Shown piece after piece: positions 1-6,599 of a stretch of DNA of 21,961 nt (within the stretch, counting starts at the first letter, position 1; each line of letters begins with the position of its first letter). The notes beneath the pieces are model-generated. The model was given only the letters and a program-made list of their open reading frames with translations, was not told the origin of the DNA and searched no databases. This DNA comes from an uncultured Janibacter sp. (GTDB lineage: Bacteria > Actinomycetota > Actinomycetes > Actinomycetales > Dermatophilaceae), in contig CAMICF010000018.1 of NCBI GenBank assembly GCA_946222495.1, forward strand, positions 1 through 21,961. Direction: 5' to 3'. The translations under genes were made by a program, and so were the position numbers.

Positions 1-756
1 CACGAGGACCGCGAAGGCCTGCGAGAGTCGTTCTGCCGGGAGTCGGTCGGCGACGCGGCTGCCGACGAGGCTGCCGACGACGGCGACTGTGGCGAAGCCG
101 AGGATGAGGAGCCAGTCGAGATCGCCGACCCCGTGCTGCGCCCGTGCAGCCAGCGCTGTGGCGCTGTTGATAGCGATGACGAGCAGGGAGGTGCCAACGG
201 CCACGGGCATCGTGAAGCCGAGGACGAGCACGAGGGCGGGGACGAGCACGAAGCCGCCACCGACACCGAGGAACCCGGTCAGCAGTCCGACGAGCGTGGC
301 CGCGACGACGAGCTTGAGCAGGCGCGGGCAGGCGCAGGTCAGGGGACGGAGGGTGAGGATCGGCTCGTGGGGTCCGACGTCGTCCCCCGCAGGGGACCCG
401 CTACGGCTGCGCCGCAGCATCAGGACGGCCACCACGACCATGAGCACGGCGAAGACGGTCATCAGGACCTCGCCGGGCACGGCTCGGGAGGCAGCTGACC
501 CGGCGAATGAGCCGGCCGTGCCGAGCAGGCCGAAGGTCATGCCCTGTCCGAAGCTCACCCGCTGCGCACGGTGGTGCGCTGGCAGCGAGAGGAGGGAGGT
601 GACGCCCACGATGATCAGCGAGCTGGTCGTCGCAGTGACGGGGTCCTGCCCCAGGACGTGCACGAGGGCGGGTACGGCGAGGATGGACCCTCCGCCGCCC
701 AAAGCACCGAGTGCGAGCCCGATGACTAGGCCGAGCGGAATGACGGCAAGGGGCAT
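1..756 (-). CDS. TauE/SafE family sulfite/anion permease (3' end beyond window)
   Basis: Only the first 252 residues are in the window; the gene runs off the left edge. The product is an integral membrane permease of the TauE/SafE family, whose members export sulfite, sulfoacetate or related sulfur anions. It opens with a hydrophobic segment containing the Gly-rich loop LGALGGGGSI, and a second related half begins at about residue 150 with GLLTGFLGVGGGF. The two half-repeats, each with a GxGGG loop, are typical of the family. A hydrophilic linker at about 115-145 contains the motif CACP. The ATG at 756 starts directly with the first membrane segment. It lies 13 bases after the small Cys-rich gene, so it is probably the third gene of a leftward operon headed by the MBL-rhodanese gene. 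A TauE-type permease is also part of staphylococcal cst loci, which supports a role in sulfite or thiosulfate efflux. Substrate is inferred. Confidence 0.9.
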   Translation of the reverse strand, partial: MPLAVIPLGLVIGLALGALGGGGSILAVPALVHVLGQDPVTATTSSLIIVGVTSLLSLPAHHRAQRVSFGQGMTFGLLGTAGSFAGSAASRAVPGEVLMTVFAVLMVVVAVLMLRRSRSGSPAGDDVGPHEPILTLRPLTCACPRLLKLVVAATLVGLLTGFLGVGGGFVLVPALVLVLGFTMPVAVGTSLLVIAINSATALAARAQHGVGDLDWLLILGFATVAVVGSLVGSRVADRLPAERLSQAFAVLV

Positions 757-769
757 GGGTCAGGGTGGC

Positions 770-949
770 TCAGCCGCGCCCGAAGAGCCGGGCGAGGGGG
801 CCGCGGGAGGTGCCGACCCCCTTCGCCGGGGTGGAGTGACCGGGGCAGCGTTGGCTGCCGGGCACTCCCTTCATCACTTGGTCGACGTGCTGGCCGCAGC
901 CGGCCCAGGTGGTCTTGCCGCACTGGCGGCAGGTGGTCTGACGACACAT
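770..949 (-). CDS. Small Cys-rich conserved protein (59 aa)
   Basis: A 59-residue protein beginning MCRQTTCRQCGKTTWAGCG, with cysteines at 2, 7, 10, 18 and 35 and a basic tail. The start at 949 is chosen because AAAGGAG lies just upstream and because the Cys-rich motif begins exactly there; a longer frame upstream would be antisense-like and overlaps the 3' end of the MBL-rhodanese gene. From memory, similar short proteins with the CGKTTWAGCG motif are frequent in actinobacterial genomes, but I know of no assigned function. The CxxC spacing suggests zinc binding or thiol chemistry, which would suit its place between a persulfide-handling enzyme and a sulfur-anion permease. The functional link is inference. 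Confidence 0.8.
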   Translation of the reverse strand: MCRQTTCRQCGKTTWAGCGQHVDQVMKGVPGSQRCPGHSTPAKGVGTSRGPLARLFGRG

Positions 950-987
950 GAGGGGTCTCCTTTGGGGTGTTCGGGGCGAAGGGGGCG

Positions 988-2364
988 TCAGTCGGAGGAC
1001 GTCATCGGTAGTCCGGCGTCGCCGGCGTTGTCGAAGGCGTCGTCGATGAGGACGACCTGGTGGTCGCGCGCCGCGAGGACCGACGCGGCGATCGAGGCCC
1101 GGTAGCCGCTGCCGCAGTGGATCCACAGCTCACGCTGTGGGATCTCGTCGATCCGGTCGAGCAGCTCGCCGATCGGGACGTTCTGCGCGCCCTCGATGTG
1201 GCTGTCCTCGTACTCGCCAGCAAGACGGACGTCCAGGACGCGCACGGGACGGTGGTGGCGCACTTGTGACAGGTCGGCGAAGACCGCGGTCTCCAGCGTG
1301 CCCAGCGGTCGGTCGGTCCAGTCCTCCGGCCCACCGGTGGCGGCACCGGCGATCCGGTCCAGGCCGATCCGCACCATCTCACGCTGGGCCTCGGCAACGT
1401 GCTCTGAGCTCTCACCGAGCAGCGTGACCTGAGCATCCCAAGGGATGAGCCACCCGAGGTAGGTGGAGAACTGACCGTCTAGGCCGAAGTTCAGCGTCCC
1501 GATCGCGTGACCGGCCGCGAAGGCGGTGCGGGTGCGCAGGTCCACGACCCACTCGCCGGCGTCGATGCGCTGCGTCAGCGTGTCCTTGTCGGCCAGCTCA
1601 GGGTCGCTCAGGTCGGCCTCGCTGGGCCCCTCTGCATTGGCCGGGGTCATGTGGACGTAGTAGGCCGGGTAGGCGTCAAGGCCCGCCAAGGTGTCGGCGA
1701 CCCACTGCGCCTCCTCCTGGGTGAGCGCGGGGTTGCTGCGCTTCTCCTGACCGATCGTCGACTCGGTGGAGCCACCAGTGGACCCGGCGGAGCAGAAGGA
1801 GCCGAACCCGTGGGTCGGCAACACCTCCGCCTGCTCGGGCAGCTCGTCCGCGAGACGGTGGATCGAGGCGAACTGGTGGCGCACGAGGGCGCTCGTGTGT
1901 TCCTCACCGAGCAGGTCCGGGCGCCCGGTGGCACCGAAGAGCAACGAGCCGCCGGTGAAGACGGCAGAGGTGGTGGCGCCGGAGTTGGTGATCGTCTCAA
2001 CCGCGTAGGAGAGATGGGTGAAGGTGTGCCCCGGGGTCGCGATGGCTCGCACGCGCATCGTCGGGGAGACGTCGACGACGTCCCCGTCGCGGATCGGCTC
2101 CCGGTCGAAGGAGACCTCGTCCTCACCGTTGACGTGGTAGCGGGTGCCGAGGCGGCGTGCCAGGGCGAGCCCTCCGGTCACGTAGTCGTTGTGTAGGTGG
2201 GTCTCGAAGACATCGGTGATCCGCACCCCGGCCTCGTCGGCGACCGCGAGCACGCGGTCGATGTCCCGCTGCGGGTCGACGACGAACGCGACCTCACCGT
2301 CGTGGGCGAGGTAGGAGCGATCGCCGAGGCTCGGAGTCTCGATGGTGATGATCGTGGGTTCCAT
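988..2364 (-). CDS. MBL-fold/rhodanese fusion, persulfide dioxygenase-like (CstB-like)
   Basis: A 458-residue cytoplasmic fusion. Residues 1 to about 230 are a metallo-beta-lactamase fold with THLHND (H56, H58, D60) and TPGHT. The remainder holds two rhodanese-like domains. The first has no active-site Cys; the second has the loop HCGSGYR with its catalytic Cys. This is the architecture of CstB and related persulfide dioxygenase-sulfurtransferases, which oxidise low-molecular-weight persulfides to sulfite or thiosulfate. The classical HxHxDH reads H-L-H-N-D-Y, and the usual Asp metal ligand in FTGD is Gly here (VFTGGSLLFG), so the metal site differs from ETHE1. ATG 2364 is chosen over an upstream TTG at 2373 because a TAGTTT -10 element ends seven bases before the ATG, implying a leaderless transcript. 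It heads the leftward sulfur operon and is probably repressed by the CstR-like protein. Confidence 0.88.
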   Translation of the reverse strand: MEPTIITIETPSLGDRSYLAHDGEVAFVVDPQRDIDRVLAVADEAGVRITDVFETHLHNDYVTGGLALARRLGTRYHVNGEDEVSFDREPIRDGDVVDVSPTMRVRAIATPGHTFTHLSYAVETITNSGATTSAVFTGGSLLFGATGRPDLLGEEHTSALVRHQFASIHRLADELPEQAEVLPTHGFGSFCSAGSTGGSTESTIGQEKRSNPALTQEEAQWVADTLAGLDAYPAYYVHMTPANAEGPSEADLSDPELADKDTLTQRIDAGEWVVDLRTRTAFAAGHAIGTLNFGLDGQFSTYLGWLIPWDAQVTLLGESSEHVAEAQREMVRIGLDRIAGAATGGPEDWTDRPLGTLETAVFADLSQVRHHRPVRVLDVRLAGEYEDSHIEGAQNVPIGELLDRIDEIPQRELWIHCGSGYRASIAASVLAARDHQVVLIDDAFDNAGDAGLPMTSSD

Positions 2365-2366
2365 GG

Positions 2367-2396
2367 ATGACAAACTAATACCCCAGGGGGTATGGT
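2367..2396 (+). promoter_or_regulatory. Rightward promoter of the DUF302-cstR operon
   Basis: ATGACA (2367-2372), 18-bp spacer and TATGGT (2391-2396) form a sigma-A-type promoter on the plus strand. The predicted start at about 2403 gives a leader of about 40 bases with the ribosome site AAAGGAG before the ATG at 2443. The operator lies in the spacer and overlaps the -10 element. Confidence 0.65.
2378..2393. promoter_or_regulatory. CsoR/CstR-type operator, shared by divergent promoters
   Basis: Perfect palindrome ATACCCC-AG-GGGGTAT. This matches the known operator style of CsoR-family repressors, with AT-rich ends around G/C tracts. It lies between the -35 and -10 elements of both divergent promoters, so one bound repressor would block both. 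The likely ligand protein is the CstR-like regulator encoded at 2870-3136, giving autoregulation. Confidence 0.8.
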
Positions 2397-2442
2397 GTCA
2401 ACGCCGGCCGACGACGCGGCCGCGTATCGAAAGGAGATCGAC

Positions 2443-2844
2443 ATGCAGTACGCCATGACCACCGCCGTGGACGCCCCATTCGACGAGACGCTCGCCGCCA
2501 CCCGTGAGGTCCTGGCCGACCAGGGCTTCGGGGTGCTCACCGAGATCGACCTGGCCGCGACCCTCAAGGCCAAGGTCGACGCCGACATCGCACCCCACGT
2601 CATCCTCGGCGCCTGCCGGCCTCAGCTTGCCGAGCAGGCGGTCGCCAGAGAGGCCTCGATCGGGCTGCTGCTCCCCTGCAACGTCGTCGTGCGGGCCGAT
2701 GGAGAGCAGCGCACCCTCGTCGAGGCCATCGACCCAGAAATGCTCGTCAGCGTCACCGAGAACGCCGAGTTGAGCGAGATCGCGCGAGACGCACGAACCC
2801 GACTCGACGCTGCCCTGGCCGCACTTCCGGCCCGGCTGCACTGA
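2443..2844 (+). CDS. DUF302 domain-containing protein
   Basis: A 133-residue soluble protein that is a single DUF302 domain: an N-terminal strand (YAMTTAVDAPFDETLAATREVL), then DQGFGVLTEIDLAATLKAK, and the characteristic ILGACRPQLAEQA followed by LLLPCNVVV. DUF302 proteins are small alpha/beta proteins of unknown function often found beside thiol- or metal-stress genes. The two Cys in GACRP and LPCN are family features. The ATG at 2443 is chosen because AAAGGAG precedes it and because the longer frame to 2392 would start inside the -10 element. It is the first gene of the rightward operon and ends 25 bases before the cstR-like gene, whose ribosome site lies in that gap. Confidence 0.85.
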   Translation: MQYAMTTAVDAPFDETLAATREVLADQGFGVLTEIDLAATLKAKVDADIAPHVILGACRPQLAEQAVAREASIGLLLPCNVVVRADGEQRTLVEAIDPEMLVSVTENAELSEIARDARTRLDAALAALPARLH

Positions 2845-2869
2845 CGACCTGCTCACGAAGGAGAAGACA

Positions 2870-3136
2870 ATGGTCACGTTGGACATGGAAGACATGGGGC
2901 CGGTCATCAACCGGCTCCGCCGAGCGCAAGGCCAGATCGGTGGCGTGATCCGCCTCATCGAGGAGGGCCGCGACTGTAAAGACGTGGTCACCCAACTTGC
3001 CGCCGCCAGCCGCGCCCTCGACCGCGCCGGTTTCGCCATCGTCGCGTCCGGCCTGCAGGAGTGCCTCTCCTCACCAGACGGCGTCAACGAAGACGACAAG
3101 GCCGCCATGGAGAAGCTCTTCCTCACCCTCGCCTGA
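2870..3136 (+). CDS. cstR: CsoR-family repressor, CstR-like (persulfide-sensing type)
   Basis: An 88-residue all-helical regulator of the CsoR/RcnR family. The N-terminal INRLRRAQGQIGGVIRLIE and the GRDCKDVVTQ motif align with staphylococcal CstR. It has C36 and C65, the numbering of the mycobacterial CsoR copper ligands, but the ligand His61 is Gly61 (ASGLQEC). Loss of that His with both Cys kept is the mark of CstR-type sensors, which form di- or trisulfide crosslinks in response to reactive sulfur rather than binding Cu(I). A good ribosome site (GAAGGAG) precedes ATG 2870. It probably represses both operons from the palindrome at 2378-2393. The symbol is by similarity; a copper role cannot be excluded, because a second CsoR-type site lies upstream of the copper lipoprotein gene at 12301. 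Confidence 0.85.
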   Translation: MVTLDMEDMGPVINRLRRAQGQIGGVIRLIEEGRDCKDVVTQLAAASRALDRAGFAIVASGLQECLSSPDGVNEDDKAAMEKLFLTLA

Positions 3137-3156
3137 CCTGCCCTCTGCGCATGCTC

Positions 3157-3400
3157 TCAACGGTGCACGGGGGCAGGCCGGAGGCAGGAGCGCTCACGGC
3201 GGACGCGGACGACGAGCGCCCACGCCAGCAGCACGGTGACCCCGGCCGCGAGCAGCGGCTGCACCGGCGCGAAGTACTGCATCGCTCCGGAGTAGCCCAA
3301 GGCGATGAGGACGAGCTAGTTGCACACCGGGCACCCGACAGCGAAGAAGGTCGTGACCAGAACCGGAAGATTTTGGACGAACGCACTCCGCCAATGAGCC
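3157..3400 (-). pseudogene. Small membrane protein remnant: 5' truncated, internal stop
   Basis: On the minus strand the frame reads VQNLPVLVTTFFAVGCPVCN, then an amber stop (plus-strand CTA at about 3317-3319), then LVLIALGYSGAMQYFAPVQ and a second membrane segment, ending at 3157 with a basic tail. The two halves are in the same frame and look like one protein with a single codon changed to TAG, where a Lys codon (AAG) would be expected. The N-terminal part, where another membrane helix would be expected, is replaced by unrelated non-hydrophobic sequence. The GCPVCN motif recalls small thiol- or metal-linked membrane proteins of actinobacteria, but I cannot name a function. Loss of the 5' end next to the resolvase region suggests a recombination event. 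Confidence 0.6.
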
Positions 3401-3455
3401 CGCGCGGCACGATGGCGCGCCCCACCTAGGTGATCGTGGCCGCTGACTGTCAACC

Positions 3456-3493
3456 GCCGGCGCTCGTCGATTTTCAGCTCTGACGGTTGCCCC
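3456..3493 (-). repeat. Candidate Tn3-family terminal inverted repeat
   Basis: Read on the minus strand from 3493, the sequence starts GGGGCAACCGTCAGAGCTGA and continues with AAAATCGACG. Tn3-family ends usually begin GGGG and carry CAGA followed by a GAAAA-type tract at similar distances. The repeat would face leftwards, placing the adjacent resolvase outside it, and I see no second copy in the window. It may be a stranded end from a rearranged element, or chance. Confidence 0.35.
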
Positions 3494-3509
3494 GCTGGGT
3501 ATCTGGCGG

Positions 3510-4097
3510 TCAGGGGTCTTGTGCTTGGACGGTGGCGTTGTGACGGTAGAACGTGGCGCGGGACCACCCCACGAGTCGGGCCGCGTCTGTGGCGGTGCGT
3601 CCTTTGGCGCGGGCATCGTTGACGATCGCGAGCTTCTCGGCGATCACGGCTGGTTCCACGCGGGGTCGCCCGAACTGGGTGCCGGAGGCTTTGGCTGCGG
3701 CGATGCCGGCATTGACCCGTTCTGTGATCAGCTCCCGCTCGTATTCAGCCAAGGTGGCGAGCATGTTCAGCATCAGCCGTCCACTGGTGGTGGCTGGGTC
3801 GATGCCGTCTTGGATAGAGCGGACGCCGATATCGGACTCGCGCAGCAGGGTCACCGTGTTCAGCACGTCGATCAGTGAGCGTCCCAGCCGGTCCACTCGC
3901 CAGACCACGACCGTGTCTCCGGCGGTGGCGTACTCCAGGAGTCGGCGCATCCCTGGACGTTGCGCCGCGCTCTTGCTGCCCGAGGTCACATCCGAAAACA
4001 CGTCCCGAGCTTCGACCCCGGCCCCGGCCAGCGCGTCCAACTGCAACTGCGCGTCCTGACTGGCCGTGCTGATTCTCGTGTACCCCAGAAGTCTCAC
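3510..4097 (-). CDS. Serine recombinase, TnpR-type resolvase
   Basis: A 195-residue resolvase/invertase. The N-terminal catalytic domain starts RLLGYTRISTASQD with the nucleophile Ser10, and continues with VVWRVDRLGRSLIDVLN and the long E-helix region MLNMLATLAEYERELITERV. The C-terminal helix-turn-helix includes ATDAARLVGWSRATFYRH. The length is normal for Tn3-family TnpR. GTG 4097 is chosen because family proteins start at this point; an ATG at 4160 would add a tail overlapping the res-like repeats. GGAGG lies about 12 bases before the GTG, somewhat far. No transposase gene accompanies it, so it is either the leftover of a Tn3-like element or a stand-alone multimer-resolution system. Confidence 0.9.
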   Translation of the reverse strand: MRLLGYTRISTASQDAQLQLDALAGAGVEARDVFSDVTSGSKSAAQRPGMRRLLEYATAGDTVVVWRVDRLGRSLIDVLNTVTLLRESDIGVRSIQDGIDPATTSGRLMLNMLATLAEYERELITERVNAGIAAAKASGTQFGRPRVEPAVIAEKLAIVNDARAKGRTATDAARLVGWSRATFYRHNATVQAQDP

Positions 4098-4130
4098 CCA
4101 CCCATACTGCCTCCGAAACCTTTCCGGTGA

Positions 4131-4257
4131 TGTCGTCTGAGACGTTTCTCGTCGAGACACTTTTCCGAGACACTCCTGCAGCCGCAGAACCGTGAGAGCT
4201 CGATCCCCGACGGTGACGTCATGTCGTGTCTCATCAACCTGTAGTTTCCTGAGACGC
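4131..4257. promoter_or_regulatory. Res-like recombination/operator region upstream of the resolvase
   Basis: Upstream of the resolvase gene the pentamer GAGAC occurs at 4139, 4154, 4167 and 4251 and inverted (GTCTC) at 4228. The last two make a spaced palindrome GTGTCTCA-N16-TGAGACGC (4226-4257) of about the size of a resolvase crossover site. The cluster at 4131-4171 could be the accessory sites. Such sites normally also serve as the operator by which the resolvase limits its own expression. Exact subsite borders are not certain. Confidence 0.55.
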
Positions 4258-4369
4258 TACGAACTGCGTCGCAAGTCGTGAAGGATGCCTCGCAACCTGA
4301 GCCCATCCGCGTGTTGAGTGGTCGTCGCTCCACCAGTGCCGGTTTGGAGCAGGGCTAGCTACGGGCTAA

Positions 4370-5272
4370 CTACACCTCAGGACGCTCTGGGTCGGGAGCG
4401 GACAGAAACGCCAAGTAGCGCCCTCCAAGTTCGGTCAGGGACTCGAAAGGCGCACCGGGAAACAGTCCGTGGGCGTCGCGTGAGTCGTCCCCCATGTTCA
4501 TCTCGGCCTCTTCCATGAAGTCGAGCATGTCTCGAACCGTGCCGTGGGCCCCGATGTCAAGAAGTTGGTCCTGGTGCAGGAGATGCAACGAATGCCGCAG
4601 CAGGAAGTAGGGGTCGGGGGGAAGGCTGACGTCGTGCTCGGGCTCGTCTAACCACTCGTCGCCGTCGTTGTCGTCCGCCGCTTCATCGCCCAGAGGCCGT
4701 AGTACCACCCCCCCGGACTCGACGTCTTCCACGATCGTTCCGTAACGCAACTCGGGGACGACGTGAAACAGGCACTCGGCCATATTCGGATGCTTCTCGA
4801 ATTCGTACCCCGCTCGGACTGCAAGATTGATCGGATCGGAGAAGAAGCGGAGGACCTGCACGTCTAGGGCGCTGTGCCTTTCTACGAGGGACCATAAAAG
4901 GGGGAGGAGTGGGTCGAGCTCGAGTGGCGCAGACGCACCGTTGACGAGAGCGTTGGCGAGGAGCCGGTGCTTCTCCTTCGACGCTGTCTTTCCCGCGATG
5001 CCTAGGGCGTTGTTGAGGGCCGCCGCTGTTTGACCTCGAGCGACGAAGCTCTCGAACTCGACGTGGCCGATTCGCTGCTCGTGCCGACGTAGCGCGTGGG
5101 CGACCTCCTCGTAGAACTGCTGCATGAGCGTGTTTCGCCCCTTGGCGACTGCCGCCTCGACCATGGGCTGGATGGCACCGCCGCCGGGGATTAGGCCAAG
5201 CGTGCTGAGGAGCGCGAGGGTCGCAGCCTGCTCTTGCCAAGGTGGCTGGGGAGGCGGGTCCGGGATGGTCAC
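4370..5272 (-). CDS. Protein of unknown function (300 aa), accessory
   Basis: I do not recognise this gene. The 300-residue product starts with a Pro-rich stretch, then a short hydrophobic segment (ALLSTLGLIPGGGAIQP), a helical region with TLMQQFYEEVAHALRRHEQR, the segment ASKEKHRLLANALVNGA at about 100-115, and LLWSLVERHSALDVQVLRFF. An acidic linker (DDNDGDEWLDEPEHD) separates it from a C-terminal helical part. The arrangement of a membrane-like N-terminus, a LLANAL motif and a following L-x-x-LDVQVLRFF helix weakly recalls DUF4393/Abi-alpha type proteins, but this is not secure. The start is GTG 5272 with a weak AAGG upstream. Base composition is visibly less GC-rich than in the neighbours. 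With the resolvase beside it and no partner gene, it may be cargo of a mobile segment, possibly defence related. Confidence 0.65.
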   Translation of the reverse strand: MTIPDPPPQPPWQEQAATLALLSTLGLIPGGGAIQPMVEAAVAKGRNTLMQQFYEEVAHALRRHEQRIGHVEFESFVARGQTAAALNNALGIAGKTASKEKHRLLANALVNGASAPLELDPLLPLLWSLVERHSALDVQVLRFFSDPINLAVRAGYEFEKHPNMAECLFHVVPELRYGTIVEDVESGGVVLRPLGDEAADDNDGDEWLDEPEHDVSLPPDPYFLLRHSLHLLHQDQLLDIGAHGTVRDMLDFMEEAEMNMGDDSRDAHGLFPGAPFESLTELGGRYLAFLSAPDPERPEV

Positions 5273-5525
5273 GGGCCTTAGTCAAGCACCGCGTAACTCC
5301 GACCGCAGGCCATCACGCACGCGTAGCCGCGCTGCGGGCTCATCCGCCGGGATCTGCTCCGCTGGCATTCCCTGTCAAGGGCAATCTGGACCGCTTCTCG
5401 ACACGTGGCCTGTCATCGCTCGCTCTCGTCGGCTCACAACCTGGCGTCACCGAGCCGTACGTTGAGGTGCCGCAATTGACGATTTTGCCGTGCAAGCACC
5501 TTCATCCGCTTCGGGCCTAGATCAT
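5273..5525. other. Gene-free stretch
   Basis: About 250 bases between the divergent unknown gene and cmtR. Open frames here show no recognisable protein features. A TTGACA on the minus strand (5378-5373) could be a -35 element for the leftward gene, but no convincing -10 follows at normal spacing. Confidence 0.4.
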
Positions 5526-5558
5526 TCAGCATCTACTGTATAGTTCACCAGATGCTGA
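5526..5558 (+). promoter_or_regulatory. cmtR promoter with palindromic operator over the start codon
   Basis: TATAGT (5539-5544) ends seven bases before the cmtR ATG at 5552, implying a leaderless transcript; no ribosome site is present. A 9-bp inverted repeat TCAGCATCT (5526-5534) and AGATGCTGA (5550-5558) brackets the -10 element, and its right arm contains the start codon. ArsR-family repressors bind such dyads. No clear -35 box is seen. Confidence 0.65.
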
Positions 5559-5911
5559 CCATTAATACCCGGCTGGACGCGATGCACCGTCTTGGCCGTG
5601 CACTGGCCGACCCGACCAGATCCCAGATCCTCCTGACCCTGCTCGACAGTCCCGCCTACCCGGCAGAGCTGGCCCGGGACCTGGACCTGACTCGCTCGAA
5701 CGTGTCCAACCACTTGGCCTGCCTGCGCGACTGCGGCATCGTAATTGCTGAGCACGAGGGCCGCAGGACGCGCTATGAAATCGTCGACTCACATCTCGCA
5801 CAGGCACTGGCGGCGCTGGTCGACATCACCCTGGCTGTCGACGAAAGCTCCCCATGCATCGATCCAGGCTGCTTGGTCCCGGACTGCTGCGCAGGAGAGG
5901 TGGACGCCTGA
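5552..5911 (+). CDS. cmtR: CmtR-like ArsR-family Cd(II)/Pb(II)-sensing repressor
   Basis: A 119-residue winged-helix repressor. LGRALADPTRSQILLTLLD and the recognition helix LTRSNVSNHLACLRDCGIV are typical of ArsR/SmtB proteins. The metal ligands of mycobacterial CmtR fall at identical positions: C57 and C61 in HLACLRDCG, and C102 in SSPCIDPGC. The tail has further Cys at 107, 112 and 113. CmtR senses Cd(II) and Pb(II) through these thiolates and releases DNA when loaded. The gene overlaps cadD by one base (TGATG), so the two form one operon. It is probably autoregulated through the dyad over its own start codon. In Mycobacterium tuberculosis CmtR is paired with a P-type ATPase; here the partner is a CadD-type transporter. 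Confidence 0.92.
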   Translation: MLTINTRLDAMHRLGRALADPTRSQILLTLLDSPAYPAELARDLDLTRSNVSNHLACLRDCGIVIAEHEGRRTRYEIVDSHLAQALAALVDITLAVDESSPCIDPGCLVPDCCAGEVDA

Positions 5912-6504
5912 TGCTCACCACGACACTCCAGGCCATCGGCCTGTTCATGGCCACCAACATCGACGACATCATCGTGCTGTCACTCTTCTTCGCTCGAGGC
6001 GCGGGCCAGCGCGGCACCACCACCCGCATCCTGGTCGGCCAGTACCTCGGGTTCGCTGGCATCCTCGGCGCGGCAGTGCTGGTGACCATCGGAGCCGGCG
6101 CCTTCCTGCCCTCCGAGGCCATTCCCTACTTCGGGCTCATTCCCCTCATCCTCGGTCTCTGGGCTGCATGGAACGCCTGGCGCGGCGACGATGATGATGA
6201 CGACGCGAAGGTCGCTGGCAAGAAGATCGGCGCGTGGACCGTCGCCGGTGTCACCTTCGCCAACGGCGGAGACAACATCGGCGTCTACACCCCCGTCTTC
6301 CTCAGCGTGGATCCCCTAGCGGTCGTCGCCTACTGCATCGTCTTCCTCGCGCTGGTCGCCGTCTTGGTCGCACTCGCCAAATTCGTCGCCACCCGCCCAC
6401 CAATCGCTGAAATCCTCGAACGCTGGGAACACATCCTGTTCCCCATCGTCCTCATCGGCCTCGGCATCGTCATCCTCGTCACCGGCGGAGCATTTGGTCT
6501 CTAG
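5911..6504 (+). CDS. cadD: CadD-family cadmium resistance transporter
   Basis: A 197-residue membrane protein matching the CadD family along its length: the first segment QAIGLFMATNIDDIIVLSLFFARG, then LVGQYLGFAGIL, FGLIPLILGLWAAW, a central FANGGDNIGVYTPVF and two further C-terminal membrane segments. The acidic loop DDDDDDAK after the third segment may bind cations or simply be a cytosolic linker. CadD proteins give modest cadmium resistance by export. ATG 5911 is chosen over an upstream in-frame ATG at 5854 because it overlaps the cmtR stop, has GCAGGAGAGG upstream, and begins at the conserved first membrane segment. Confidence 0.92.
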   Translation: MLTTTLQAIGLFMATNIDDIIVLSLFFARGAGQRGTTTRILVGQYLGFAGILGAAVLVTIGAGAFLPSEAIPYFGLIPLILGLWAAWNAWRGDDDDDDAKVAGKKIGAWTVAGVTFANGGDNIGVYTPVFLSVDPLAVVAYCIVFLALVAVLVALAKFVATRPPIAEILERWEHILFPIVLIGLGIVILVTGGAFGL

Positions 6505-6599
6505 CAATGAACGAGACCGGTCAGGTCCGTCCGGTGGCGGTCCGGCACAGGATCGTCACCGCATTACCCTCGGCTCAGTGACAGACATCAGTAAGCCGA

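Larger units (their letters stand above)
2364..2401 (-). promoter_or_regulatory. Leftward promoter of the MBL-rhodanese operon
   Basis: On the minus strand there is a perfect TTGACA (2401-2396), an 18-bp spacer and TAGTTT (2377-2372). Seven bases later comes the ATG at 2364, so transcription would start at or next to the start codon. The CsoR/CstR-type palindrome fills the spacer. No ribosome binding site precedes the ATG, which agrees with a leaderless message. Confidence 0.7.

Noticed and set aside
89..1105. Long plus-strand open frame over the permease and small Cys-rich genes
   Set aside because: Arg/Pro/Thr-rich low-complexity translation, antisense to clear family members on the minus strand.
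4094..4333. Minus-strand 79-codon frame upstream of the resolvase
   Set aside because: Lies over the res-like repeats and has no family features; probably non-coding.
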